A stretch of DNA of 8,841 nucleotides, taken from B8-G4 sp033720735. Lineage in GTDB: Bacteria; Bacteroidota; Bacteroidia; Chitinophagales; Saprospiraceae. Positions 1 to 6,385 of this stretch are shown here, one piece after another. Location of the stretch: the NCBI GenBank assembly GCA_033720735.1, contig JAWWBX010000181.1, forward strand, positions 1-8,841, read 5' to 3'. Both the position numbers and the translations under genes were made by a program. The notes beneath the pieces were generated by a model. The model saw only the letters and a program-made list of their open reading frames with translations. It was not told the origin of the DNA and ran no database searches. Numbering within the stretch: position 1 is the first letter of the stretch; every line of letters starts with the position of its first letter.

Positions 1-972
1 ACACTCCAGCCACGTTCCGCAACTTTCAGCCGCCGTCAATCAGATCTCTATGCCTATCATCGGGCTGATGCCGCCGGGGACCTGGTGAATGCTTACAAGT
101 ACTTTTTGAAGGAACTCAACAGGGATTTCCTCGATCCGTTCTACAATACATCAGGAATGGTCATCACGATCGGCTACGTCAACGAAATGGAGCGCGGACT
201 TACCCTCTTTCGCATGATCCCGCCAGACAGTGTTGATTTTGAAAACTGTACTTACTGCCAGACCAGGTTGCGACTGGCGACATGGGCGTTTGCCCAACAA
301 GGCAAGGTCGATTCCAGTCAATGGGTAGCAAGCTACATCACACCTGTATCAGCCACAGACGTCAAGGCCATGGCTCTTCCGGCAGTCATCCGGGGAGATT
401 CTGCCCGGCTCACCGAGTTACTGGACTTGTCAGGACAGAACGACGACATTATCGAAGAGCAGGTATGGAACTTCATGGTCCGGTATGCCTTGCTCTCAGG
501 CCAGGATTCTCTGTCATATCAGCTGGCCCGTTCAGCACTCGCACATTTTGATACATCCTACGCTCGAGCGGTATCTGTGGAATGCAACTACTGGCTCGGC
601 AACTACCAAAAGACCATGCAGATCATTGAGGGGGCATGGCTGCCGACCTATGCAGCACACGAATATGTTGTATCCTGGGCTTCTCGCGCCATCGCACGGA
701 CCGGCACCAGCGAAGAAATCGACACCTGGCATATGCATCTTGACAGCGTGGAAGCATCTGACGTCTATCATTACGGTAAATACGCCTACTTGCGCGGGCT
801 GATCTCAGCGATACGCGGCGAGCACGACGAGGCCATGGATCACCTGTTGAATGCCTATCGCAAAGGCTACGATTTCAGCTACTCAGTCCCACGCTATCAA
901 ACCGACCCCGACCTGATGCCGTTGTTTGTTCATCCCCGGTGGCCGGCATTGATGGATCCGCTTAACAACTAA
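1..972 (+). CDS. TPR-like helical protein, C-terminal part (5' truncated by window edge)
   Basis: The frame is open from the first base to the TAA at 970-972, giving about 323 codons with no upstream stop. A GTG at 85 could serve as a start, but the in-frame residues before it (LYAYHRADAAGDL) read as helical continuation, so the gene most likely begins upstream of the window. The protein is soluble, with no signal peptide or membrane segment visible. It is rich in amphipathic helices of tetratricopeptide type, clearest near the C-terminus (GLISAIRGEHDEAMDHLLNA followed by YRKGYDF). The ending, with DPDLMPLFVHPRWPALM, resembles the tail 'DP.L.PL..HPRF..L' of TPR regions attached to Ser/Thr kinases, adenylate cyclases or CadC-like regulators. 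A regulatory N-terminal domain outside the window is therefore plausible but not seen. It converges on the HTTM gene. Its exact function is not recognised. Confidence 0.75.
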   Translation, partial: TLQPRSATFSRRQSDLYAYHRADAAGDLVNAYKYFLKELNRDFLDPFYNTSGMVITIGYVNEMERGLTLFRMIPPDSVDFENCTYCQTRLRLATWAFAQQGKVDSSQWVASYITPVSATDVKAMALPAVIRGDSARLTELLDLSGQNDDIIEEQVWNFMVRYALLSGQDSLSYQLARSALAHFDTSYARAVSVECNYWLGNYQKTMQIIEGAWLPTYAAHEYVVSWASRAIARTGTSEEIDTWHMHLDSVEASDVYHYGKYAYLRGLISAIRGEHDEAMDHLLNAYRKGYDFSYSVPRYQTDPDLMPLFVHPRWPALMDPLNN

Positions 973-986
973 GTGTGAGCACTACG

Positions 987-1071
987 AATGTCCAAATGAC
1001 AAATATGAAATCACCAGTGCAGAGATTGCCGGCCTTTGACATTTGGCCTTTGACATTTGTCATTTGACATT
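987..1071. terminator. Long inverted repeat between convergent genes, possible bidirectional terminator
   Basis: Bases 993-1004 are perfectly complementary to 1055-1066 (12 bp). After a one-base bulge at 992, five more pairs follow (987-991 with 1067-1071). The loop is 50 nt. The structure lies between the stop of the TPR gene (972) and the stop of the HTTM gene (1080), where a terminator serving both genes would be expected. The stem is AT-rich and has no classic U-tract, so factor-independent termination is uncertain. The arms are built from the heptad repeats described separately. Confidence 0.4.
994..1014 (-). repeat. Three heptads of the form AAATNNN (left arm of repeat block)
   Basis: The three consecutive 7-mers are AAATGAC (994-1000), AAATATG (1001-1007) and AAATCAC (1008-1014). 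A weaker fourth, AATGTCC, precedes them at 987-993. On the minus strand they read NNNATTT, the same type as the block at 1031-1072 but in inverted orientation. Confidence 0.6.
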
Positions 1072-1072
1072 T
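1031..1072 (+). repeat. Six tandem heptads, consensus GNCNTTT (three 14-bp units)
   Basis: The unit GGCCTTTGACATTT occurs at 1031-1044 and again exactly at 1045-1058. A third unit at 1059-1072 differs at two positions. Read at the finer scale this is six heptads in a row, alternating GACATTT with GGCCTTT or GTCATTT. The block ends seven bases before the stop codon of the HTTM gene at 1080. Confidence 0.85.
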
Positions 1073-1079
1073 CAAGACC

Positions 1080-2444
1080 CTACCCTCCCATCATCGTGAT
1101 ACTGCGGTCGCGGATCACCTCGTAGTGTACGGGCTCGAAGCGTGCTGTGAGACGACCGGAGTCGTCCGTTTCACCCCAACCACGCAGCAAGACCAGTTCC
1201 TCACACGCCGGGTTCAGGAGCGTTTGATAGTTCTTAACCTCCTGAACGATATTGTCCAACTCGGATTGCGACTGGTAGCTGTGCGCCAGCCTGATCATCC
1301 GGGACAACGTAGTCTGGGATCGTGGCAGTTGCTCGCGCGGGATCCACGTGTAGATCTCTTCTCCTTCGCAAGAACAGGCAAACCGGTACTCGCGGATATC
1401 CGAGGGAACGTGGCGATTGATGAAAACACCATAGTTGGAAACCGGCCAGTTTTCCACTTCAAACACGATCGAGAGCACCTGCAGAACGAGCAGCAAACCA
1501 AGCACCGTCTGCCCTGCGATCGCCAACCGTCGTTGCCATGGCGCGGGCACGCTCAGTCTTGGGCGTCGGAAATATGCAGCCACGGTACGGAGTGCCGGCA
1601 AGCGGGCGTAATTGATAAAGGCGAGATAGGTGATAAAGAAGTAAACGCCAAAGTTGATGTCCATCAACAGGTAGATCATGCCGTGAAAGACCGCTCCAGC
1701 AAGCAGATACCAGATGCGCAACTTCGGCAACATCACGCACAACAGAAAGGTGCCTTCGAACAACAGCGTTCCCCAGCTCATTAACTGGCACCAGTCCAGG
1801 TGCTGCATGACTTCTCCACCGAGCGCGTTGTCATACAACAGGTGCTTGCGCAACAAATACGACTGCAGGGTATATCCATCAGCCCATTGCACATCGTGCA
1901 TCAGTTTGCTCAGGGCTGAACCCAGGTATGCAAGTCCCAACATCCACTGGATCACCGTAATCCCAAAGACCCGCTGGGGGCTGACCGAGGAACGCCAGGT
2001 ACTCCATCTGTTGCGCTTCAAACCATCGATCGAGAGCTTCCGGATCTCAGGGGCACACGCCATGATCAGCAGGATGTAAAAGGCCATCGCCTTGCTGTGG
2101 TACACGTAATCACTAAATGATGACTTGATGAATCCCATCTGATTTCCGAAATACAAGAAGTAGAGGCCGGCAGCGATGGTCAGACTGAGCCGGGTATAGA
2201 TCCCCAGCGCCGCAGTGATCAGGCACACGATCAACCCGGTGCGTATCCACGGGATCAGCGCGGCGCCCACCTGCCCGATCCCCAGCAACTCGAAAAGCGG
2301 CAGCGGATCATGCAGGGAAGCAGTGAGGTACAGTTTGTCATATCCCACTGCGCCTCGACTGATGATGTACGCCAGGATGAGGCAGAAGACAATCCTGAAA
2401 GCATTCAGGTTGAGGATCCGGTCAGATGTCGTCGAGACGTTCAT
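1080..2444 (-). CDS. HTTM-domain (vitamin K-dependent gamma-carboxylase-like) membrane protein
   Basis: This is a 454-residue polytopic membrane protein. Hydrophobic segments fall near residues 15-30, 65-82, 88-100, 117-131, 160-180, 222-238, 244-262, 265-281 and 307-328. An extracytoplasmic-looking domain of about 125 residues (330-454) follows and contains two close cysteines (CSC, 357-359). The first 285 residues match the HTTM family by its early 'FRIVF' helix, the SKLMHDVQWADGYTL stretch (175-193) and the FHGMIYLLMDINFGVYFF stretch (253-270). K180 lies where I would align the active-site lysine of human gamma-carboxylase, but bacterial HTTM proteins are mostly of unknown function and gamma-carboxylation is not implied. 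ATG at 2444 starts 3 nt after the synthase stop, so translation is probably coupled. It is the last gene of the operon. A role in modifying or exporting the glycan is inferred from context only. Confidence 0.85.
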   Translation of the reverse strand: MNVSTTSDRILNLNAFRIVFCLILAYIISRGAVGYDKLYLTASLHDPLPLFELLGIGQVGAALIPWIRTGLIVCLITAALGIYTRLSLTIAAGLYFLYFGNQMGFIKSSFSDYVYHSKAMAFYILLIMACAPEIRKLSIDGLKRNRWSTWRSSVSPQRVFGITVIQWMLGLAYLGSALSKLMHDVQWADGYTLQSYLLRKHLLYDNALGGEVMQHLDWCQLMSWGTLLFEGTFLLCVMLPKLRIWYLLAGAVFHGMIYLLMDINFGVYFFITYLAFINYARLPALRTVAAYFRRPRLSVPAPWQRRLAIAGQTVLGLLLVLQVLSIVFEVENWPVSNYGVFINRHVPSDIREYRFACSCEGEEIYTWIPREQLPRSQTTLSRMIRLAHSYQSQSELDNIVQEVKNYQTLLNPACEELVLLRGWGETDDSGRLTARFEPVHYEVIRDRSITMMGG

Positions 2445-2447
2445 AAG

Positions 2448-3899
2448 CTACTGCAACATCAACACGATGATCGCCGCCTCTGCCGCGACCGACAGGGTGA
2501 CGAGACTATAACTCACTTCTTCTTTCCATACAGAACTGCGTCCGCCGCGGTGGCCATGGCGCAGGGCAAATGACTGCAGATGCGGATAAAACGTACAGTA
2601 GATCTTGAGGAGTGATCCAAACCACTGGTCATACACGGTGAGCAGCAGATCGCCAGCCGTCATCCGGTGGCCTTGCCACACCAGGATGAGCAGCTGCAGT
2701 GTCCTGGTTACGATCACAAATCCGAGATAGCCCAGGAAAGGCGCAGGCCCAAACTTGAACAACAGTGTCAGTCCCACGAGTGGCCCGATCAACGTGGTCC
2801 AATACGCGATCAGTTGATCAACATGGCAATACCAGATAAACGCGGGCATGCGATGGCGTCCCAGGGCGATGGTGCGCGGCGCGTTGCGCAACATATTGCC
2901 GTACCAGCGCACCATTCTTCCGACCGTTGCCGGTAAAAACGCACTACCGGTCTCTTCGTGAGTCGTGACGTACGCGTCATGGATATAAAGCATGTCGCGA
3001 CCTGCCTTGAGCACGGTGAAACACGTCGACTTGTCGTCACCCATCAGGAAATCGAATGATCCGTGCAGCCAGTGGTGCACCACATCCCTCCGCAGTCTCG
3101 CCACGAAGTCGTCTGTAAAGGCCAGATCCCCGTGGTAAGCCGAAAACCGGCCGGTGAGCGTCAGCACGCGCCGCGAGAGAGCATGGGAGCGCATGTAATG
3201 GTTGCGCTTGCGAAACTTCAGGCGGTACCAATTCCGGATCCACGGATTGTCGGTTTTGACGTCGACCCGCTCATTCGTGGTCAAGGCGCCGAGATGTGGG
3301 CGCGCATCAAAGACCGCCAGAACCCGTGCAAGCGTGTCGGGGTCAACGGACGTATCACCGTCCATCAGTGCTACAACGGTGCGGTCTTGCTCGACGCCCA
3401 GTCGACGTGCATAGTCCAGCGCATCGGCCAGGGCGCGGCGCTTGCCGTGGTACTGGGTGAGCTGGTGCAAGGCAAGAGGAGGGCCTTTGGCGGTATGAGT
3501 TGTTTCGTTGGTATGCGGGATCGCCTGGGCATCAGATGCATAGATGATATCGACACGCAGATCCGGTCTCAGCGCACAAGTGGCACGCTCGATCGATCGC
3601 CAAACCTGTGTTCGGACCTGCTGAGGGATGCGATAATCGGCCACGACGATCACCAACCGGTCGAAATGCACCGTACCGTTGCGCGCCACTGCACGCAGCA
3701 GTCTCGGATAGTCGCGGTACGTGTACAGGCCGTTGCGCACGACATGCACGATCTGCAGGGAGTACCGCCAGGCACCAACCAACCCGATCACCAGGAGGCC
3801 CCGTTCGATGGCACTCAACTGCCGAAAGCAGGTGAGCGCCAGGGCACCGATCAGGATCCAACCCGCGGCAACGAGGTATGATTGATACTTGTCTCTCAT
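2448..3899 (-). CDS. Alg8-like family 2 membrane glycosyltransferase (mannuronan/exopolysaccharide synthase-like)
   Basis: The protein has 483 residues, close to the roughly 490 of Pseudomonas Alg8. Two N-terminal membrane segments (about 8-25 and 33-50, with IGLVGAWRYS) precede a cytosolic GT2 domain, and further hydrophobic segments lie near 354-385, 388-408 and 464-482. Processive-synthase motifs are intact: DGD at 180-182 (UDP/GDP-sugar and metal binding), LGALTTNE at 203-210, RRVLTLTGRFS at 243-253, GDDKST at 287-292 (catalytic Asp) and RMVRWYGNMLR at 328-338, matching the (Q/R)xxRW acceptor-channel motif. Several of these stretches are nearly the same as in Alg8 as I recall it, more so than in cellulose or hyaluronan synthases. 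The expected activity is polymerising a nucleotide sugar (GDP-mannuronate in Alg8) across the inner membrane. The donor here is unproven. ATG at 3899 begins one base after the barrel gene's TGA. No Alg44/PilZ partner lies in the window. Confidence 0.88.
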   Translation of the reverse strand: MRDKYQSYLVAAGWILIGALALTCFRQLSAIERGLLVIGLVGAWRYSLQIVHVVRNGLYTYRDYPRLLRAVARNGTVHFDRLVIVVADYRIPQQVRTQVWRSIERATCALRPDLRVDIIYASDAQAIPHTNETTHTAKGPPLALHQLTQYHGKRRALADALDYARRLGVEQDRTVVALMDGDTSVDPDTLARVLAVFDARPHLGALTTNERVDVKTDNPWIRNWYRLKFRKRNHYMRSHALSRRVLTLTGRFSAYHGDLAFTDDFVARLRRDVVHHWLHGSFDFLMGDDKSTCFTVLKAGRDMLYIHDAYVTTHEETGSAFLPATVGRMVRWYGNMLRNAPRTIALGRHRMPAFIWYCHVDQLIAYWTTLIGPLVGLTLLFKFGPAPFLGYLGFVIVTRTLQLLILVWQGHRMTAGDLLLTVYDQWFGSLLKIYCTFYPHLQSFALRHGHRGGRSSVWKEEVSYSLVTLSVAAEAAIIVLMLQ

Positions 3900-3900
3900 C

Positions 3901-4656
3901 TCAACTTCTGGTGGTGTAGTAAAGGTGCAGGCGTAGCTCGAAGGTCAGACCCGACTTTTGGTTTTTTCTCGCCGGTGCCACGATGGGAAACCCTGCGCGC
4001 AATCCCCAGCGGCGGTAATCACTGAACGTCGCTGTTTCGCCCACCTTGCGGTAGCGGTAGTACGGCTTGAGCCACAGCAGGCTGGCAAATTGATGACGCA
4101 CGGCAACAGTCACATCGTATCTGCTCAGACGGTCTTCCACCTCACCAAACTCCAGAAAAGGCTCGAGGCCGGCCTCTGCATACCAATGGCTGGACAGCGT
4201 ATAGCGCAGACTCACGGCATTCCGCAAAAAGTCCTCATATCCTTCCATTCCGCGGCTGTGATCAAAGCGTACCCGGTGATAAAGGGCCAGCCCGGCATCT
4301 TTCCATCGCACCCGCCACTTTGCCGCGATACTTAACGTCTGTCGATCAAACTCATCGGGGTTAGGTACGGTCGTGTACCGCGCCGACAGCGTGAGTGCCT
4401 TCAGAGGTTTGTACTGCACCCCGAATTCCGAACGCCAACTCTTTTCGTTTAGACCATCTTTGAAAATGGCATAGTGCGCCGTCGCTATGCGGAAATCTCC
4501 GGGCAGATCATAGCGTGCCGAGATACCCGCCCACTGGGTATCCTCACCCACCGCGCCGTCTTGCGCGGACAAGGCCTGCCAGCCACAGCACCAGACGAGC
4601 ACCAGGCAATAGATGCCCGACATATCGCGACAGATCATAAAAAAACGATTACGCAT
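3901..4656 (-). CDS. Outer-membrane beta-barrel protein, DUF2490-like, first gene of synthase operon
   Basis: This 251-residue protein has an N-terminal signal peptide: basic start (RNR), hydrophobic core about 13-26, likely cleavage near ALSA|QD at residue 31. There is no lipobox. The mature part consists of short alternating hydrophobic/polar strands with many aromatic and arginine residues (examples: KALTLSARYTTV, WRVRWKDAGLALYHRVRF, WLKPYYRYRKV, LTFELRLHLYY), typical of a small barrel of perhaps 10-12 strands. The pattern resembles DUF2490 outer-membrane proteins, but that assignment is tentative. It is much smaller than the 18-stranded alginate exporter AlgE. The ATG at 4656 has a GAAAGG site at 4666-4671 (9-nt spacing). 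In-frame Met7 and Met12 are alternatives that would keep the signal peptide core. Position and spacing suggest a role at the outer membrane for the glycan made by the next gene. Confidence 0.75.
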   Translation of the reverse strand: MRNRFFMICRDMSGIYCLVLVWCCGWQALSAQDGAVGEDTQWAGISARYDLPGDFRIATAHYAIFKDGLNEKSWRSEFGVQYKPLKALTLSARYTTVPNPDEFDRQTLSIAAKWRVRWKDAGLALYHRVRFDHSRGMEGYEDFLRNAVSLRYTLSSHWYAEAGLEPFLEFGEVEDRLSRYDVTVAVRHQFASLLWLKPYYRYRKVGETATFSDYRRWGLRAGFPIVAPARKNQKSGLTFELRLHLYYTTRS

Positions 4657-4665
4657 GTCTTAATA

Positions 4666-4671
4666 CCTTTC
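4666..4671 (-). promoter_or_regulatory. Ribosome binding site for the barrel gene
   Basis: GAAAGG on the minus strand lies 9 nt before the ATG at 4656. It supports Met1 rather than the in-frame Met7 or Met12 as the start. Confidence 0.5.
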
Positions 4672-4696
4672 AGGCACTTGATCACAAAAACCGCGC

Positions 4697-4721
4697 CCTT
4701 GCGTTGAAAATCACGCAATGG
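4697..4721. other. Small hairpin in the spacer between decarboxylase and synthase operon
   Basis: TTGCGT at 4699-4704 pairs with ACGCAA at 4713-4718 over an 8-nt loop. Allowing one mismatch the arms extend to 9 bp. On the minus strand it is followed, after a GC-rich stretch, by a run of five T. This could be a weak terminator for the decarboxylase or an operator in front of the barrel gene. The rest of the 197-nt spacer (4657-4853) shows only a 26-codon ORF of doubtful reality. Confidence 0.3.
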
Positions 4722-4853
4722 TCAGCTCACACTTGGCGCGCAAAGAGGTGGTGAGAATGCAATTGGAAAAGGGTCTGATCGGGGTGAGTCCGCGATAAAG
4801 ATAGTACAAATGCCAGCCTCTCCAAGGAATCCGTGATGCCGGTCGCTACAGAT

Positions 4854-6302
4854 TTACTCTTTGTCGGTGGGCATCTCGAGATGGACTTCCTGTCCAAGCT
4901 CCAGCACCACCTTCACCAGGAGATCCACGTCTTCCCGCTCTGTCCGCCAGTTGGAGATCGCCGGACGCAAGGCCACCTTGCCGTCATAAGTGGTCGTACC
5001 CACATACACCCGACCATCAGCAAGGATCCGCTCTCCGAGTACTTTGTTGGTGCGGTTGAGCTGTTCGTCGTTGTATTCGGCAGGCTTGAAGCGAAAACAG
5101 ACAACATTGAGTTGAACGTCAGCCAGCAGTTCGAGTTGCTCTTCTTCCTCGACACGACTTTTCAGGTACTGCGCCAGATCAAGATGGCGTTCGATCAGCC
5201 GCCGATAGCCCTCGACACCATATGCCTTAAGCGTGGACCACACTGAGAATGAACGGGCGCGCCGTGAGCTTTCCGGGCCGATGGTGCCCATCACGGGTTC
5301 CGGATCATCCGGGCCGGGCAGGTACTCGGCAGTGTAGCGAAAGGCCTTGATCAGCAACGTCTCATCACACACAAAGGCGAAACCGCAGTCATAAGGCACA
5401 TTGAGCCACTTGTGGCCGTCGACCGTGATGGAATGCGCGCCCTCCACGCCGGCGACCAGGTGTGCAGTGCGTGCAGATAATCCTGCGAAGAGGCCAAAGG
5501 CCCCGTCCACGTGCAGCCAGCAGTTGTATTGTGCAGCGAGATCCGCCAGACGGGCAATCGGGTCGAAGGCGCCGGCATTCGGTTCACCGGCCGTGCCGAT
5601 CAGAATAGCAGGCTGGCCCCCGAGGGCTTGCAGTCGCGCTTCCAAATCCTGCAGATCAAGGCGGCCGGTGTTGTCCGCAGTGATCCTCTCAACACGACGA
5701 CGGCCGATCCCGAGCATCGCGAGTGCTTTGAGGGTGCTGGCATGGATGTGCCCGCTGGTCAAAACCGGGATTGGTGGCAACCCGGACAACCCCTCTTCCG
5801 CGACATCGACACCCAGCTGCTCACCGACCCATTGCCGGCCTGCCGCCAGCCCGACGAAGTTGGACATCGTGGCCCCGGTGGTCATGATACTCTTCCAATC
5901 TGCCGGAATGCCGAACATCTCCGCCATCCAGCGCAGGCTGATGATCTCCAGTTGTACTGCGAGCGGCGAGCTGACCCACGCATATGCCAGCTGATCGTAC
6001 AGTGAAGCCAGCCAGTCACCACCCAGGGCCGCTGGCGTGCTCCCACCGATCACGAAGTGGAAACAGCGCGGGCCAGAGGTCGTGACGGTCGTCGTGCGAC
6101 TCAGGTCGATCAACTCGCGCAAGGTCTCCGCGGCACCACTCCCCTTGATGGGCATGACACCCGGGATCGCCTTGGTGTCGGCATATGCGTTCTGATGCCT
6201 GGCGGGCAGTGTATCAACATGGGCCAGGTAGGCCCGGGCTTCTTCTACGACCAGTCGAAGTACCTCCTCAAAGTCGTTTCTCCATTCCAGGGATTGTTCC
6301 AT
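4854..6302 (-). CDS. PLP-dependent group II amino-acid decarboxylase (AAT-fold superfamily)
   Basis: The open frame reaches a TTG at 6314, but the ATG at 6302 has a GAGG site at 6309-6312 six bases upstream, so I choose it (482 residues). Positions below count from that ATG. The fold-type I order is intact: phosphate-binding TTGATMSNFVGLAAGR at 141-156, the cofactor-stacking histidine in TSGHIHAS (H187), NAGAFDP at 242-248, HVDGAFG with the pyridine-pairing aspartate D266, and DGHKWLN with the Schiff-base lysine K298, followed by PYDCGFAFV. These mark a pyridoxal-dependent decarboxylase of the aromatic amino acid/glutamate/diaminobutyrate type. It is expected to be cytosolic and to release CO2 to give an amine. 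The substrate cannot be told, and HVDGAFG differs from the more usual HVDAAYG. It is on the same strand as the synthase operon, but the 197-nt gap leaves co-transcription open. Confidence 0.88.
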   Translation of the reverse strand: MEQSLEWRNDFEEVLRLVVEEARAYLAHVDTLPARHQNAYADTKAIPGVMPIKGSGAAETLRELIDLSRTTTVTTSGPRCFHFVIGGSTPAALGGDWLASLYDQLAYAWVSSPLAVQLEIISLRWMAEMFGIPADWKSIMTTGATMSNFVGLAAGRQWVGEQLGVDVAEEGLSGLPPIPVLTSGHIHASTLKALAMLGIGRRRVERITADNTGRLDLQDLEARLQALGGQPAILIGTAGEPNAGAFDPIARLADLAAQYNCWLHVDGAFGLFAGLSARTAHLVAGVEGAHSITVDGHKWLNVPYDCGFAFVCDETLLIKAFRYTAEYLPGPDDPEPVMGTIGPESSRRARSFSVWSTLKAYGVEGYRRLIERHLDLAQYLKSRVEEEEQLELLADVQLNVVCFRFKPAEYNDEQLNRTNKVLGERILADGRVYVGTTTYDGKVALRPAISNWRTEREDVDLLVKVVLELGQEVHLEMPTDKE

Positions 6303-6308
6303 AGCACG

Positions 6309-6312
6309 CCTC
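6309..6312 (-). promoter_or_regulatory. Ribosome binding site deciding the decarboxylase start
   Basis: GAGG on the minus strand lies six bases before the ATG at 6302. It overlaps the alternative TTG codon at 6312-6314, which makes the TTG an unlikely start. Confidence 0.55.
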
Positions 6313-6322
6313 AATGCCGTTG

Positions 6323-6351
6323 AAAATATTGCATTCGCATGAAGACGTCAA
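6323..6351 (-). promoter_or_regulatory. Predicted promoter of the decarboxylase gene
   Basis: On the minus strand TTGACG (6351-6346) and TATTTT (6328-6323) are separated by exactly 17 nt, a good match to a housekeeping -35/-10 pair. It also partly fits the Bacteroidota pattern, with a TTTG 20 nt upstream of TATTTTCA (consensus TAnnTTTG). Transcription would start near 6316 and leave a leader of about 14 nt carrying the GAGG site. Confidence 0.5.
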
Positions 6352-6368
6352 AAAGGACAAGTGCTGCA

Positions 6369-6382
6369 GTTCGTAATTTGTA
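6369..6382 (+). repeat. Two-heptad leader element before the hydrolase gene
   Basis: GTTCGTA and ATTTGTA stand in tandem directly before the start region. The contained word TAATTTG (6374-6380) ends five bases before the ATG at 6386, the same spacing as in the two DUF6090 leaders. No usable Shine-Dalgarno site is seen for this gene. Confidence 0.45.
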
Positions 6383-6385
6383 GGT

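Noticed and set aside
3063..3881. Open frame of 272 codons antisense to the synthase.
   Set aside because: It mirrors the Alg8-like coding frame, has no recognisable domain and no start signals.
3901..4656. Calling the barrel gene algE.
   Set aside because: The protein is about half the length of AlgE and shows none of its recognisable sequence. Only the context with an Alg8-like gene suggests it.
4662..4686. A TTGTGA-16-TATTAA pair upstream of the barrel gene as a promoter.
   Set aside because: Only four of six bases match in each box, and transcription would start inside or at the start codon, leaving the GAAAGG site untranscribed.
971..4734. A 10-base inverted repeat (AAGTGTGAGC at 971-980, its complement at 4725-4734) flanks the whole three-gene operon and could mark a mobile cassette.
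   Set aside because: Matches of 10 bases are expected many times by chance in a window this long. There is no transposase, no target duplication and no extension of the repeat.
4718..4798. Short plus-strand ORF of 26 codons in the spacer (ends GLIGVSPR).
   Set aside because: No ribosome binding site, no recognisable motif, and its start overlaps the hairpin. Length is within chance.
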